Assembly (NCBI GenBank): GCA_037447655.1
Contig: JBBHKE010001887.1
Span: 1 to 40,000 of the forward strand
DNA length: 40,000 nucleotides
Direction: 5' to 3'
Source of the DNA: Zygnema cylindricum
Lineage: Eukaryota > Streptophyta > Zygnematophyceae > Zygnematales > Zygnemataceae
Notes under the pieces: model-generated
Told to the model about the DNA's origin: nothing
Databases searched by the model: none
Seen by the model: the letters and a program-made list of their open reading frames with translations, nothing else
Position numbers and translations under genes: made by a program
Shown: piece by piece, positions 9,826 through 20,332 of the stretch
How positions within the stretch are numbered: position 1 is the first letter of the stretch
Layout: each line of letters starts with the position of its first letter

Positions 9826-11986
9826 AAGCAAGAATAATGGGGGAGAATATACCTCTAACCAATTTGAGGAATACTTGAGAGAAGAGGGAGTTTAACACCA
9901 GGAAATTGTACCATATTACACGGATAAAAATGGGGTAGTTGAGAGGTTGAACCGAACACAAGGAAATAGTGTATGCAGTATGGTAGCCAACAAGAAAATA
10001 GGAATGATATTCTGGGAAGAAGCCATAAACTGTGCCAACAATATTAAGAATAGAGTCCTAACATCAACCGTAAAAGGAATGGCACCTTATGAGAGATGGG
10101 TTCGAAGGAAACCAAATATCTTTCACCTTAAAAGATTTGTTAGTCAAGTTTACAGTCTTGACACGGATAGGAAAAACTAGAAACTAGATACTAAGGGAAA
10201 ACCTGGATACTTTGTAGGATATGATGAGGATGCCAAGGGATATAGACTCTATGCCTTAGCAAAAAAAGATATCATTCTGGTCAAACACCTAGTTTTCATG
10301 GATGAAGGGAAGTCATTTGAACCCTTCAAATATACTAAGAAGATAAGAATCAGATTTGAGTCTGAAAGTGAGGAGAACTCGGTCGTTCCCGAAAGGGAAA
10401 TGATTGAAATAGTGATTGCAGATTCAGAGGAGATCCAAGATACAGAAGATCCATCAAAAACCTCACATATTCTTATGGAATTCGAGGAGACAAAAGGAGA
10501 GGAATCAGAACCATGTTATATGGATAAGGGAGACGATGAGACAATAAGGAGAAATTGAAGACTTCCCTCCATTCCGGCTTCGGAGTTTGAGGGAGGGAGA
10601 AGGAGTAGCAAAATGATACAAGAGAAATTGGTCGCTCATAAGGTAACCAAGCTATCTCATCCAGATGAGCCTCAGTCAAACTCGGAGGTAGTAAACAGTC
10701 TGGAGAAAAATAGATGGATTAGAGCCATAAATGATGAGATGGCCTCCATCATGGAAGCAAATACTTAAACTGGCACACTGTCATCCGGAAAAGAAAACCG
10801 ATTTGCAGTAAATGGGTGTTTAAACTAAGCTGAACCTAGATAATACCATTGATAGATATAAGGCTCGACTGGTAGCAAAGGGGTTCACCTAAAAGGAGGG
10901 GATTGACTATGAGAAGACTTTTCCTCTTGTTGTTCGGTTCCCATCAGTAAGGTTTTTGCTCAGTTTGGGAGCAGCAGAAGACATGGAAATACACCAGATG
11001 GATATTAAGATTGCCTTTCTGAATGGTGAGATAGAGGAAGAAATTTTCATGAGGCAACCAGAGGGGCTCGTGGAGGAAGGATGAGAGAGCAAAGTCTGTA
11101 GGCTCATAAAGTCCTTATATCGATTGAAGCAGGCTCCTAGACAGTGTAATAAGAAATTAGATGAGTTTTTCACCGATTTGGGCTATATCTGGATTAGCTC
11201 TGACCATTTTATCTATATGTTTGAAAATGAGAATAGTGCGATTTTTATTGTAATTTATGTGGATAATCTGCTAGTGTTAAATAAGTCTTTGGAAAAGATC
11301 AATAGGCTAAAGAAAGATCTTAGGGGCAGATTTGATATGAAGGATATAGGGGAGGCAAGATATATTATGGTAATTTAAATGGAGAGAGATAGTGGGAAAA
11401 GGATCATTACACTAACTTAGAAAGAAGAAATAGGTAATATACTTGAGAAATTCTAGATAGAAAAGGCAAACAGTTGTACCAGTCTCATGGACTTGAAGAT
11501 TGGAAGTGATAGAAGTTTAGAAGGAGGAGTGATAATCTTAGATGATCAAATTAGTCTAAAAGAGAGAGAGTTTATGAAGTCTATCCCCTATAGGCAGGTT
11601 GTGAGAAGTCTAATATACTTTTTGAACTCTATCAGGCCAGACATAGCGGTAGCAGTTGGAGTACTCAAAAATAGTCTTAATGATCCTAGGAAGAGAGACT
11701 GGGAGGCAGCCAAGAGAGTTATGAGAAATCTGGTGGGAACCATAGAGTTATGGTTCCATTTGGGAGGGAAGCACACTGATATCACTACTTAGAGTGATGC
11801 CAGTTATGGGGATGCACCTACAAAAAGATGCACTTCTGGGTATGTGTTGTATGTGGGGGAAGGTGCTTGTTGTTGGAGCAGCAAGCAACAAAAGGCGGTT
11901 GCTCTGTCTCCTATGGAGGCTAAGTATATGGCCTCTTGTTTTGTTGTGAAAGAGTTGATGTGGGTGAAGTCCTTGTTGCAGGAACA
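9826..11986 (+). pseudogene. Element A integrase C-terminal part, RT and most of RNase H
   Basis: Integrase resumes in the frame it left at 2196: SKNNGGEYTS, then the catalytic Glu in NGVVERLNRT. A base missing near 10828-10832, in a run of A, moves the RT into another frame. The RT is recognisable by HQMDIKIAFLNGEIEEE and LIKSLYRLKQAPRQ. The catalytic box reads YVDN (11256-11267), which would abolish metal binding. RNase H shows YRQVVRSLIYF and KQQKAVALSPMEAKYMAS. Solo LTR E interrupts it after SLLQE at 11986. There are many stops and the segment is not functional. Confidence 0.9.
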
Positions 11987-13175
11987 TGAAACTCTGAGAC
12001 CTCCATCGGCCCTCAGGGTAGGCAGATCCAAAGAAGCTAATCTAGATAGTGCAGACTCCAAACTTGATATAAACCCAAATGACCATTCCCTTGACAGTCA
12101 GAACCCCAATATAGATTCACCCCTGTGAAATTACGCTTTCTGTGTGCTCAGTTCCACCACAGAATGCAAAGTTAGAATATGAGATTTGGACACATTCACC
12201 CACTTTGACTTTCCCTTAGAAATGCAGCCACCCTGGCAGACAAAACCTCTGACCGACTACACCCCTGTGTAGCCTGGACTCCCCTGAGTCTGCAGCAAAA
12301 AGAATCACTGAAAATGGTCAATTAAATTAATAGTTATGGCTGGCCAAAGTTTGCCATTTATACAAGGTGCTCTCTGGGAGAGGCAGCTACTTACCCAAAA
12401 TTTTCTAAGTCCTATTCCCTCTCTAAAACTCTATCTACTGAAGTACGGCACTAATCAAATTAGTGTGTCGTACAGAAAAAGTACATGTGCCGGTGTACTT
12501 TCTGTACGGCCATTGTACAACATGGCCAAAATGTCGACACGTGTCATAGCCGGATTTGTTACCGCAATCTCCGGAGTCGCCGCATTCCAACATTGTCGCG
12601 CCACGTGTCACATGACGTGGTGATGACTGAAAAACGTCAAAAATACATAATCCGTGATCGCGGCGCCTATCGTGGACGTCTGATCAAACCGGATACAATT
12701 GTAGCCGTTGAAAATATACCTACGATATTTGTTTTGCGTTCGAAACAAATGCGCGGTATCCGTTTCATAAATTACATTATATTGTACTCCGTACTATACA
12801 AAACTGTATCTATGCATTACGTATCTATTCCCGTTAGACGAACTAGTCTACGTGTACGAATATAAATATCTGTAAAACCTATCGTACTATAGCACTGTAT
12901 TTAGACTTGTTGGTTTAAAGCGAACGGCTAGTTTGACCGACGGTACGTACCAGGATCAAATCCTGGGTCCGTCACACCTTTTACATATCTCTATTAAGAA
13001 TTGCCTGTCCACTTTGGACAGCCTAGGCAGCCATGGATCTAACTCCTCTTCAAGTCTTAAGTGACTGCGACAAGTGTGGGGACTTGAGTGAAGAGTTAGA
13101 GGTAGGATGTTAGTGTCCCCTTTTTGCTTTTTTATTTTACAATCTCTAGACCTAGAAAATACTTAAATTTCAACA
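11987..13175 (-). repeat. Solo LTR E, antisense, inside RNase H of element A
   Basis: On the plus strand it begins TGAAACTCTGAGACC and ends AAATTTCAACA, the reverse complement of TGTTGAAATTT...GTTTCA, and is 1189 bp long. The 5-bp duplication GAACA flanks it (11982-11986 and 13176-13180). The insert plus TSD is 1194 bp, a multiple of three, and the RNase H frame resumes in phase. A T-arm-like hairpin CCAGGATCAAATCCTGG lies near 12948-12966. Confidence 0.95.
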
Positions 13176-13180
13176 GAACA

Positions 13181-13451
13181 GGGGTATATGAAGGAGGGAG
13201 TTTATAAAGTCTTTTGTGATAATCAGGCTGCTATTGCAATTGTAGCCAATCCTGAACATCATTTCAAAGCTAAACATATGGACAAAAGATTGAGCTTCGT
13301 GAGGGAAAAAGTTGAATATAAAATTGTGAATCTTGTGTATTGGTCTGATGAAGAAATGGTGGCTGACATGATGACCAAACCGGTGCCCTCTCCTAAGTTA
13401 AAATATTGTAGGGAAAAATGTGGATCGAAAGAGAAGTTAAAGTTAGACTAG
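13181..13451 (+). pseudogene. Element A RNase H, C-terminal end of pol
   Basis: The frame resumes after solo LTR E and encodes VFCDNQAAIAIVANPEHH and HMDKRLSFVREKVE, closely matching the end of element B pol (near 8525-8640). It ends with a normal stop shortly before the polypurine tract. This stretch has no internal stop. Confidence 0.9.
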
Positions 13452-13452
13452 A

Positions 13453-13464
13453 AAATAAGGGGAG
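13453..13464 (+). other. Polypurine tract of element A
   Basis: AAAATAAGGGGAG runs directly into the LTR start TGTTGAAATCAC at 13465, in the same position as the tract of element B. Confidence 0.78.
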
Positions 13465-14697
13465 TGTTGAAATCACTAGATTTATGGAGTGTTTTCTAGG
13501 TCTAAATAGCTTAATAGAAAAATAAAAGAAAAGCGTAGGCAATCTGCCTCCACCTCTTTCCTCTATCCCCCATACTTGTTGTAGTCATTGAAAGAGAGAG
13601 AGAGCTGTTGGATTGGCACGTGAAGCTGGTCCAATACGGGGTAGAATATGGAATATCCATACTCGAGCCGCCGATAATAAATGGGTACGGACCCACCAGT
13701 CTCTACATCGACCTGGTGGCACAGTGGTAGTACGTTGGCAGCTAAAGTGGAAGGTCACAAGTTCGAACCTTGGCCAACTCAATTTTCCCAAGTGTGGGAC
13801 ATAGCGAATCCCAGATTTCTAGGAAATTTAACAAGTGCTGGAGCCATGGTTTACTACGCTCCATAGGAAGGACTAAAGAGTGACATAAGTCACTCTCAAC
13901 AAAAAGGTTGAGTCCGGCAGGACTCAAACCTCCGATCCGCAGAGCGCGGCGTAGCCGTCATCTCTAACCAGTCTGTCGTAGGAGTTCGTTAATATACATA
14001 GGGTGTGATAATTACTTAAATTGTATCATGATCTTTCATTGATTAACGACATATGAATGAAGGGACATAGAACTAGTTAATATTTAGTGCGAACGTGATC
14101 CCGCACGAAACAAATGAATCGAACATTTGTTTTGACGGCTAACATTCAATGTCGGTTTTTATCCAACAACATTTATCGCCGCCGAGATCCTGAAATGATC
14201 ACTTTGGCGTTTTTGGACGTGGCATGACCTGGCGCCACGTGGAGCGATAATATTTGGTCGCAAAAATTTCGGAGAACATACGAAAGAGTACCATGTTGAC
14301 ACGCGTCCACTCAATGGCTTTCTTGTACACATGTTGTACAGAAAAGACATCGGCCGCAGTACCTTTCTGTACTTTACAGTTATTTGATTGGATTCTACTG
14401 TAGTAGATAGGGGTTGTGAGAGGGAAGTAGGACTTAACATTTTTTTTAGAGAGTCATCTCTCTCTTTGAGAGTTTCTATAAATTGGCATATTTGCCACCT
14501 CATAACTTATCGGTTGGTTGGCGGTTTTGAGTGATTCTTTTTGCTACATTCTCAAGGGAGTCTAAACTACACAAGGGTGCAGTCAAATTGTCAATTTGTT
14601 TGCTTGGACAGCAATGGTTGTGGCTGAAAGTGGGTTAGTTAAAAACTACTTAGAGGCTTCCTTAATTTTGTAGTCCAATAGAGGACACATAATTGCA
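13465..14697 (+). repeat. 3' LTR of element A
   Basis: It begins TGTTGAAATCACTAG after the polypurine tract and ends ACACATAATTGCA, matching the LTR end at 304. It is about 1233 bp, longer than the B-type LTRs, partly because of a ~230-bp insertion with a tRNA-like core (13609-13840) between blocks that are adjacent in element B. A second tRNA T-arm-like segment lies on its minus strand near 13905-13970. Confidence 0.9.
13609..13840 (+). mobile_element. SINE-like insertion with tRNA-like Pol III boxes
   Basis: At 13711-13785 there is an A-box match (TGGCACAGTGGTAGTACG) and, about 45 bases on, a B-box/T-arm match (CAAGTTCGAACCTTG, a 4-bp stem with a 7-base TTCGAAC loop). The tRNA-like part has no convincing acceptor stem and so is not a tRNA gene. 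The ~230 bp around it are absent from the homologous place in B-type LTRs, where GGAAGC runs straight into TAGAGCCATGG. GCTG occurs on both sides as a possible short target duplication. A tRNA-derived SINE is the most likely explanation; an inherited LTR segment is possible. Confidence 0.5.
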
Positions 14698-15316
14698 GCC
14701 TTGGTCTGCACGTACATGGTATACAAATGAAGATTTCGAGTTGAAGTTGGTGGCTGTAAAAAATATTTGACGATTTTCAATATACGATCTTATCTTACGT
14801 GGTACCACTCATTTTGGAGCACGTGGATTACAGACTCTGAGCGAGAGAACAATGTTTAAAGTGTACCATTTTGTAATGTTGTTTGTACGATTACATAATT
14901 TCTTAATAGAACGCCACCCTTGAAGAGTTTGAGCAATTTGCAACAGTCAAGATGAAGCGGGCTTGTCATGCCTAGGTGTACAAACGGTCAATTGCTGAAA
15001 TTTCTGAAATAGTGAGCACGAAAAAAAAATATGCAACTTTGCCCCTCTCATTGAACACGATGGTTTTTAACTTTTTCCTTTCGGGCTACAGTATTTCATG
15101 TTTAGCTTTTTAATAAACTGTTTTATTTCGTTTTTCATTTTTTTGAAGAAGCTTTGGTACATTTTTCTTCCAGCGATCGTGCGAACTGAAATGACATTTT
15201 TTTTTGGACGACTGACACGTGTAAAATTTTTATTTATGCATTCCTAACAAAGAAGTGAGATCGGATCTTTCTTTGGGCGAAAACATGCTCGTGTGTCGTA
15301 AATTTTTGTGCTTTAG
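14698..15316. other. Intergenic, no recognisable feature
   Basis: This is AT-rich unique-looking sequence between the 3' LTR of element A and the first MITE. No coding exon, RNA gene or repeat structure could be supported. Confidence 0.5.
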
Positions 15317-15884
15317 TACACCCGCCAATCGCTATTTGCGTTGAAGTTTCTTTAGCGTATATGAATAATTACCGTGGTTTACGCTAATTAAGAATTTGAA
15401 AATTTTGAAAAAAAACTTACATTCTAATTGTTTAATAATTCTAATATGGGTCTTTGAAAAAAATATATGTCGGTCGCAAACATGCTTACACTAATATAGG
15501 TTCTTGTAAAAAATCTGACAAATCGTACACAAATCGTACGTTCACACAATCGAAACGTGGTTGTTGGACGAATATGTGGGAACGTGATATTTGACAACCC
15601 GATTTATCCCCTTTTTATAGCACATTTTCTCATGTGTCCGCGTTTACTAAAACTCATTAATCATACTTTTTCACTTAACAAGGTACAACCTTGAACGGTC
15701 TGATACGTACCGTACACCACACTATTTAAACGACAACGTACTTTCATTTTGTACGGTACTTGGAAAATAACCCTAAATGGTGTACAGAAAAAAATAGAAT
15801 AAGCTACGCTATTTGAGAATATAAAAAAAAAAAAAAAGCGGGACGGAATTAGCGTACACTACGCTAATAGCGATTGGCGGTGTA
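15317..15884. mobile_element. MITE-like element, subfamily 1 (568 bp)
   Basis: Left end TACACCCGCCAATCGCTATT and right end AATAGCGATTGGCGGTGTA are inverted repeats. Internal words (TAATTAAGAATTTGA, CGTACACCACACTATTT) recur in the same order in the element at 17113-17629. It has no coding capacity. Confidence 0.8.
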
Positions 15885-16172
15885 GTAGAATACGGAATTG
15901 TACGGTAATGTACTTGATGGGATTTTGTAAAGTACAATCAGGGAGGTTTCCATGCTCGCGACGTTTTCTTCGATCAATTATGAATTTTGGAGTTTCTCTT
16001 TTCGGGTATAAAAGGATCGAAGAAATAAGAAAAGCACGGCGTAACGGACGGAAGGCACCAACTTTTCCGCAAATTTTTTTTGTCGCGCATAGTTTTTCGT
16101 GCGGACGTGGGCCGCCGTTTGAAGATAAGGCGCCGTTTCGACGAATAGCATGTACTGTACTGTACAGTCCAG

Positions 16173-16392
16173 TACACCGCGAATCGCTGTTTGTGTTAAT
16201 GTTTTTTTCGGCACTTAATACATCTTTTCTCCGTACACACTTGTCGGATCGTGGATCTAACGGTTTCGATTGAAAGGTAAGGCTTTCAGATTCCGATTGG
16301 CGGTCTCAAATTGGTAACCTGACAAGTGTGTACCTAGAAAATATGTTTTAAGTGGTGATTTTTTTTCAACCCTAATAGCGATACACAGTGTA
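16173..16392. mobile_element. MITE-like element, subfamily 2 (220 bp)
   Basis: Ends are TACACCGCGAATCGCTG and CTAATAGCGATACACAGTGTA. The interior has its own inverted pair, CCGTACACACTTGTCGGAT against GACAAGTGTGTACC, and a GAAAGGTAAGGCTTTCAG core. Two other copies lie at 25602-25822 and 28911-29127. Confidence 0.82.
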
Positions 16393-16635
16393 CTCTACAA
16401 CTCCACGTGGCAGCGTTTCGATGTCCCAAGTGGAGACGGCCCGAGGTCATTTTCAATTTTCTCGATCAGGCACAGCCCCAGCCTGCACCAAAGATCCAAG
16501 GGAAAAAAAATGGGGTTCAGGGGGACACGTGGCGATAATACATTTGTTAGAGGTGCTAGAAAGCAAGAGCTTTTTCTTCGATCTTAAGAAATATAAAATG
16601 CCATAGAATAACCCCCTCCGGGTGGAGTTTCATTG

Positions 16636-16732
16636 TACACTCCCCATCAATATTAGAGTTTATAACAATAATTTGACATTTTCTCGTTGAAATTCATAAA
16701 ATAGTGTTGTCAATTATATTTAAGGGAGTGTA
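16636..16732. mobile_element. Short MITE-like element (~97 bp)
   Basis: TACACTCCC and GGGAGTGTA form 9-bp inverted ends around an AT-rich interior. The TA-CAC terminus resembles the larger elements nearby, but the rest of the terminal repeat is different. Support is limited to the short termini. Confidence 0.4.
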
Positions 16733-17112
16733 ATACATGCAGCCACGTCAATACGCACTAAACTAGTATAATATACCATAATTGATTAATAAATAATAAT
16801 AAATCACTAACGCTAATAACGACGGGAAATGCAGCGGAAAGCTCTGTGCTACGCTTGTCGTATGTATTAAATGAAACATACAAATTACAAGCAAAAGGTT
16901 CCACCATGCAATATGTTACTCGTGAGTGCCACGTCGACAACTCATCCTTCGGGCCGCGAAAAAAGTATACCATCGATAAAGACAGGACCGACAATTCCAT
17001 AAGATTGTGACGTGACCGCTAGACGTCAAAATTGGTCCCACCACCGACTCTTTGATTTGGAAGCTGTACACGCGTCAAATTGGTTCGGGTCAAAATTTTA
17101 TGTTCCGCAGGG
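16733..17112. other. Intergenic, nothing recognised
   Basis: AT-rich sequence with no supported exon or repeat. Short minus-strand frames here lack any conserved motif. Confidence 0.4.
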
Positions 17113-17629
17113 TACACCGCGAATCGTTATTAGTGTCAAAGTTAAATAGTGTTGAAGAAAATTTACCGTAATTGATCCTAATTAAGAATTTGATTTTTTT
17201 CAAAAAAAAGGTGTATTCTAATTTCGGCGTTTATGAACAGCAAAAATGGAATATTCGCCGTACGATTATATACATTAATATATGTATTCGTACAAAATAT
17301 TGGAAATCGTACGCCGTCGCGAATTTAAAATATCCGTACATGCTATACTAATTTACGTGTCAGACTTATCCAGTATTTTTAGCGCACGTTCCTATGCGTG
17401 CGCGTCTGATTTAATTCATTTTTTGTAAAGGTAAATTTAAGTACGGTCTAACATCGACCGTACACCACACTATTTCAATTTTAGTGTACTTTCGGCCTTT
17501 ACGCTATTTTGTACGGTGCCTTAATTAACGTCAAGGAAAAATTAAAATCAAGTATCCTATTTGAGGAAAAAAATCAAATTTTAAGAACCCAAATTAGTGA
17601 CTTTGACTCTAATAACGATTCGCGGTGTA
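17113..17629. mobile_element. MITE-like element, subfamily 1 (517 bp)
   Basis: Left end TACACCGCGAATCGTTATTA and right end TAATAACGATTCGCGGTGTA are perfect inverted repeats over 20 bp. The interior is colinear with 15317-15884. The next element begins only 3 bp after its right end. Confidence 0.87.
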
Positions 17630-17632
17630 CAG

Positions 17633-18306
17633 TACACCACCCATCGTTATTAGCGTTAATGATTTATTGGTGTTAATGCGAAATTATAATATAAAAATAA
17701 TAAATTACACCGCGAATTGTAATAAGAGTAAATTACTCTCTCACATGAAGTAGAGTAAATGATTCTAATTTTTTCATTGTTCTATTAAAGGTAAAGTTTA
17801 ATTAGCATCTTTTATTCTAATATAGGTTCGTTTTAAATAGCGTTGAGTAAGGACGACCTCTGACCGTGCAAAATTGTACTTTATTAAGTAAAAAAGTACA
17901 AATAATGATTTAATACAGGTCGTTACCATGTAACTGAGTTTTAACAAACCGCGTAGTGCAAACGTCATAATGACTATAAACTGTACGTTTTGCCAAATTT
18001 TGTACGAATGCCTTATTTACAGTAGAGGATATTAGGGTGCCAAATTAGAGTACTTAAATAAATTAGAGTAAATTTCATAGTTGAAATAACTCTATCACAT
18101 AAATTAGCGTTAATTACTCTACATTTTTTTTTAGTTTTTGTACTCTAATTTTGTCATTACTCTAATTACGATTCGCGGTGTAGTGCAATGACACATGGTG
18201 GATTTTAGATCACTTCATTGGATAACGCCGTTAACAATATTTTATGATTAACGGGCAAAAATGGTCGCGACTCAATTGGTGTTAATAAGGCGTAATGTTC
18301 GCTACA
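17633..18306. mobile_element. MITE-like element, subfamily 3, split by a nested element
   Basis: The left part (TACACCACCCATCGTTATTA, then GCGTTAATGATTTATTGGTG) and the right part (GTGCAATGACACATGG through TTGGTGTTAATAAGGCG) together match the intact 215-bp element at 24524-24738. The two halves are separated by the element at 17706-18182. Its right terminus is eroded. Confidence 0.8.
17706..18182. mobile_element. MITE-like element nested in the 17633-18306 element (477 bp)
   Basis: Ends TACACCGCGAATTGTAATAA and TTACGATTCGCGGTGTA are inverted repeats. Compared with the uninterrupted copy at 24524, where ATTTAGTGCAAAG is continuous, the host has TA on both sides of a body running CACCGC...GCGGTG. 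This fixes both the insertion boundary and a TA target duplication. Confidence 0.87.
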
Positions 18307-18361
18307 CTATCCAGTTTTTTCTACGCTGTCCGTCGCCATTAAAATTAATTAATTAAAAACT

Positions 18362-20105
18362 CTAAGGGTACGACCCCATGTGGCTAAGTACGGGTTTTTT
18401 TTCTGTCGTTATCCTTTGTTGCCTAAGTTGCAGCCGTACAAAGAAATCGCAAGTTTGTAGAGTACAATTTGCGTCATCCGCGAACTTAGGATGTACAAAA
18501 ATTTGTCGTCTTGCTTTTTTTCGACCCATTGTCACGTCATATTCAAACTTATCATAAACCACATCGGCAATGTGTTTTAAGCAAAGTAAATCCAATAGGA
18601 AAACATATTCCCATGTGTGAACAAAACTTATAAGTTTTTGACGACGAAAAAAATTACAGGGTTGTTTTTTTGTCCGCCTGCATGTTGTACGGTTTTTTTT
18701 TTTGCAAGGGTCTCGATGCTGCAGTGTCATTTCATGCAAAGTTGAAAAAGCTGCAAATTCATGGCGGCCGGACAGGAGAGGTTTGCCCAAAGGCATGTCG
18801 TACAGCCACGGTTGCAAGGATGTACGTCTAGGATATCACGCAATGACATGCGACATGCCAAATCCGCAAATTGTTTAAAAAATTACGATGTGTCTTGCGA
18901 CGCTTCAAAAAGTTTCGAAAAAATACGGTGCGGCAAAGAAAATTTGTACACGGTGACAGCCAAAACGGGTATTGTCGACGTATACAATCGTCACAAACTT
19001 AAGTAACAATTTTGAGTAAACACATAGAGACACCTGAATTTCGGGTCCGCCGGATATGCGCTAAAATACAAAGTATGTTCGCTAAGGGTATGTCCCCATT
19101 TACTTATAACTTAGCGAACTTACTTTGTGTTTTAGCGCGGATCCGCCGTTCCCGGTTTTTAAGTGTCCCTATGTACGTAAGGACGAAATTGTAACTTACA
19201 CTTGTGACGATTCTATACGTCGACAATACCTGTGACGATTGCCAACGTCTACAATATGTAGTCGCAAATTATTTTTTGTAGTAGCTTGTGTCGTCGCATG
19301 TATTACTGTGACATTGTATACGTACCGCATTTCAGCCTGTGCAGTTTCACGGTTGAAGAAGATGAGATTTGCCTTCGCGTCGCCTGTCTGGTCGACGTGA
19401 AATGGCATCGGAATTTCGAAACCCCTGCAAAAAAAAAATTCCGTAATGGACGAAAATGGACAAAACATAACAAATTGTGTACTTTTCTTTGTCTTTGGAA
19501 ATCGTATGAAAATTTTCGAAAATTACGGCATGTGCGAATATATGTTCCTATTTATTTATTTATTTATTTATCGAAAACACCTAGTTTTAGAGCATATCGC
19601 GCATGTGTTTTAAACGTAAGGTTGAAGATGACGTTTTTTGTCGTGGATGCGGGTCTAAATACACAAGACGACAAATTTTAGTACATCCTAAGTTGGAGGA
19701 TGACGCAAATTGTACTCTACAAATTTGGGATTCTTTCATACAGTTGCAACTTAGGCAGTACGACGCTAAGTTTTACAAGAAAACGACAGAAAATAACCCT
19801 TACTTAGAGTGCGTCTCTGTGTGCTTAAGTAAGGGTTTTTTTCTGTCGTTTTCCTGTAAAACTTAGAGCCGTACCGCGTAAGTTTCAACCGTACAAAAAA
19901 ATAGAGAAAAAGAGAAGTACATTTTGCGTCATCATCGAATTTAAGATGTACTACATGTTGTCGTCTTGTGTTTTTCGACCCACTTCGACGACAAAAAACG
20001 TCATCTTCAACCTTATGTTTAAAACACATGCGCGATGTGTTTTAAAATTAGGGATTTTCTATAAACAAATAGGAACATATATTCGCGCGTGCCGTATACA
20101 GTTTT
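18362..20105. repeat. Compound fold-back (inverted repeat) structure
   Basis: Three related arms alternate in orientation. 18362-18740 is similar to the reverse complement of 19480-19808, and 19833-20100 is again the reverse complement of 19520-19808, giving a palindrome of roughly 280-bp arms around a short loop near 19820. Shared words include TTTGTAGAGTACAATTTGCG and TTGTCGTCTTG, and all arms meet at a TAAGGGTTTTTTTCTGTCG motif. A second inverted repeat is centred near 19092 (TTCGCTAAG / CTTAGCGAAC, extending to GTATTGTCGACGTATA). Open frames inside mirror each other and are not credible as genes. Confidence 0.8.
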
Positions 20106-20130
20106 TGTAAACAGAAAAAACATTCAAAAC

Positions 20131-20332
20131 TACACCGTGAATCGTTATTAGCCTTATGTACTCTATATCGGCACCCCAAAATTTTGACATTGATACCTTA
20201 AATAGAATAAATTATACTATTTAAAAACGTGGACCATAATCTGCAACGTCTACTGACACTAAATTAGAATGGATGACACTAATTAATACTTACACTAAAA
20301 AATTCTATAGTCTAATAACGATTCACGATGTA
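20131..20332. mobile_element. MITE-like element, subfamily 4 (202 bp)
   Basis: Ends TACACCGTGAATCGTTATTA and CTAATAACGATTCACGATGTA. The segment CTCTATATCGGCACCCCAAA, then ATTTTGACATTGATACC, is the reverse complement of the right part of the element at 28275-28448, so the two are copies in opposite orientation. Confidence 0.82.

Larger units (their letters stand above)
129..14697 (+). mobile_element. Ty1-copia retrotransposon A (host of nested insertions)
   Basis: Element A has LTR remnants at 129-304 and 13465-14697, a primer-binding site at 305-319 and a polypurine tract at 13453-13464. Its gag-pol order is gag, protease, integrase, reverse transcriptase, RNase H, with integrase before RT as in the copia superfamily. 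It is split by element B (2197-9820) inside integrase and by solo LTR E (11987-13175) inside RNase H. Removing each insert with one copy of its 5-bp target duplication rejoins the reading frame exactly. A is the oldest layer and is heavily decayed, with many stops, at least two one-base frame losses (near 389-395 and 10828-10832), a destroyed zinc knuckle and YVDN in place of YVDD. Confidence 0.93.

Noticed and set aside
13711-13785. A functional tRNA gene
   Set aside because: A- and B-box matches are present, but there is no paired acceptor stem and no convincing anticodon arm; it lies inside an LTR.
15908-16273. 121-codon plus-strand frame
   Set aside because: It runs into a MITE terminus and interior, has no domain signal, and the sequence before it is AT-rich intergenic DNA.
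18362-18817. 151-codon minus-strand frame and the frames at 19196-20029
   Set aside because: They are mirror-image readings of the fold-back arms and share sequence with each other only because of the inverted repeat.
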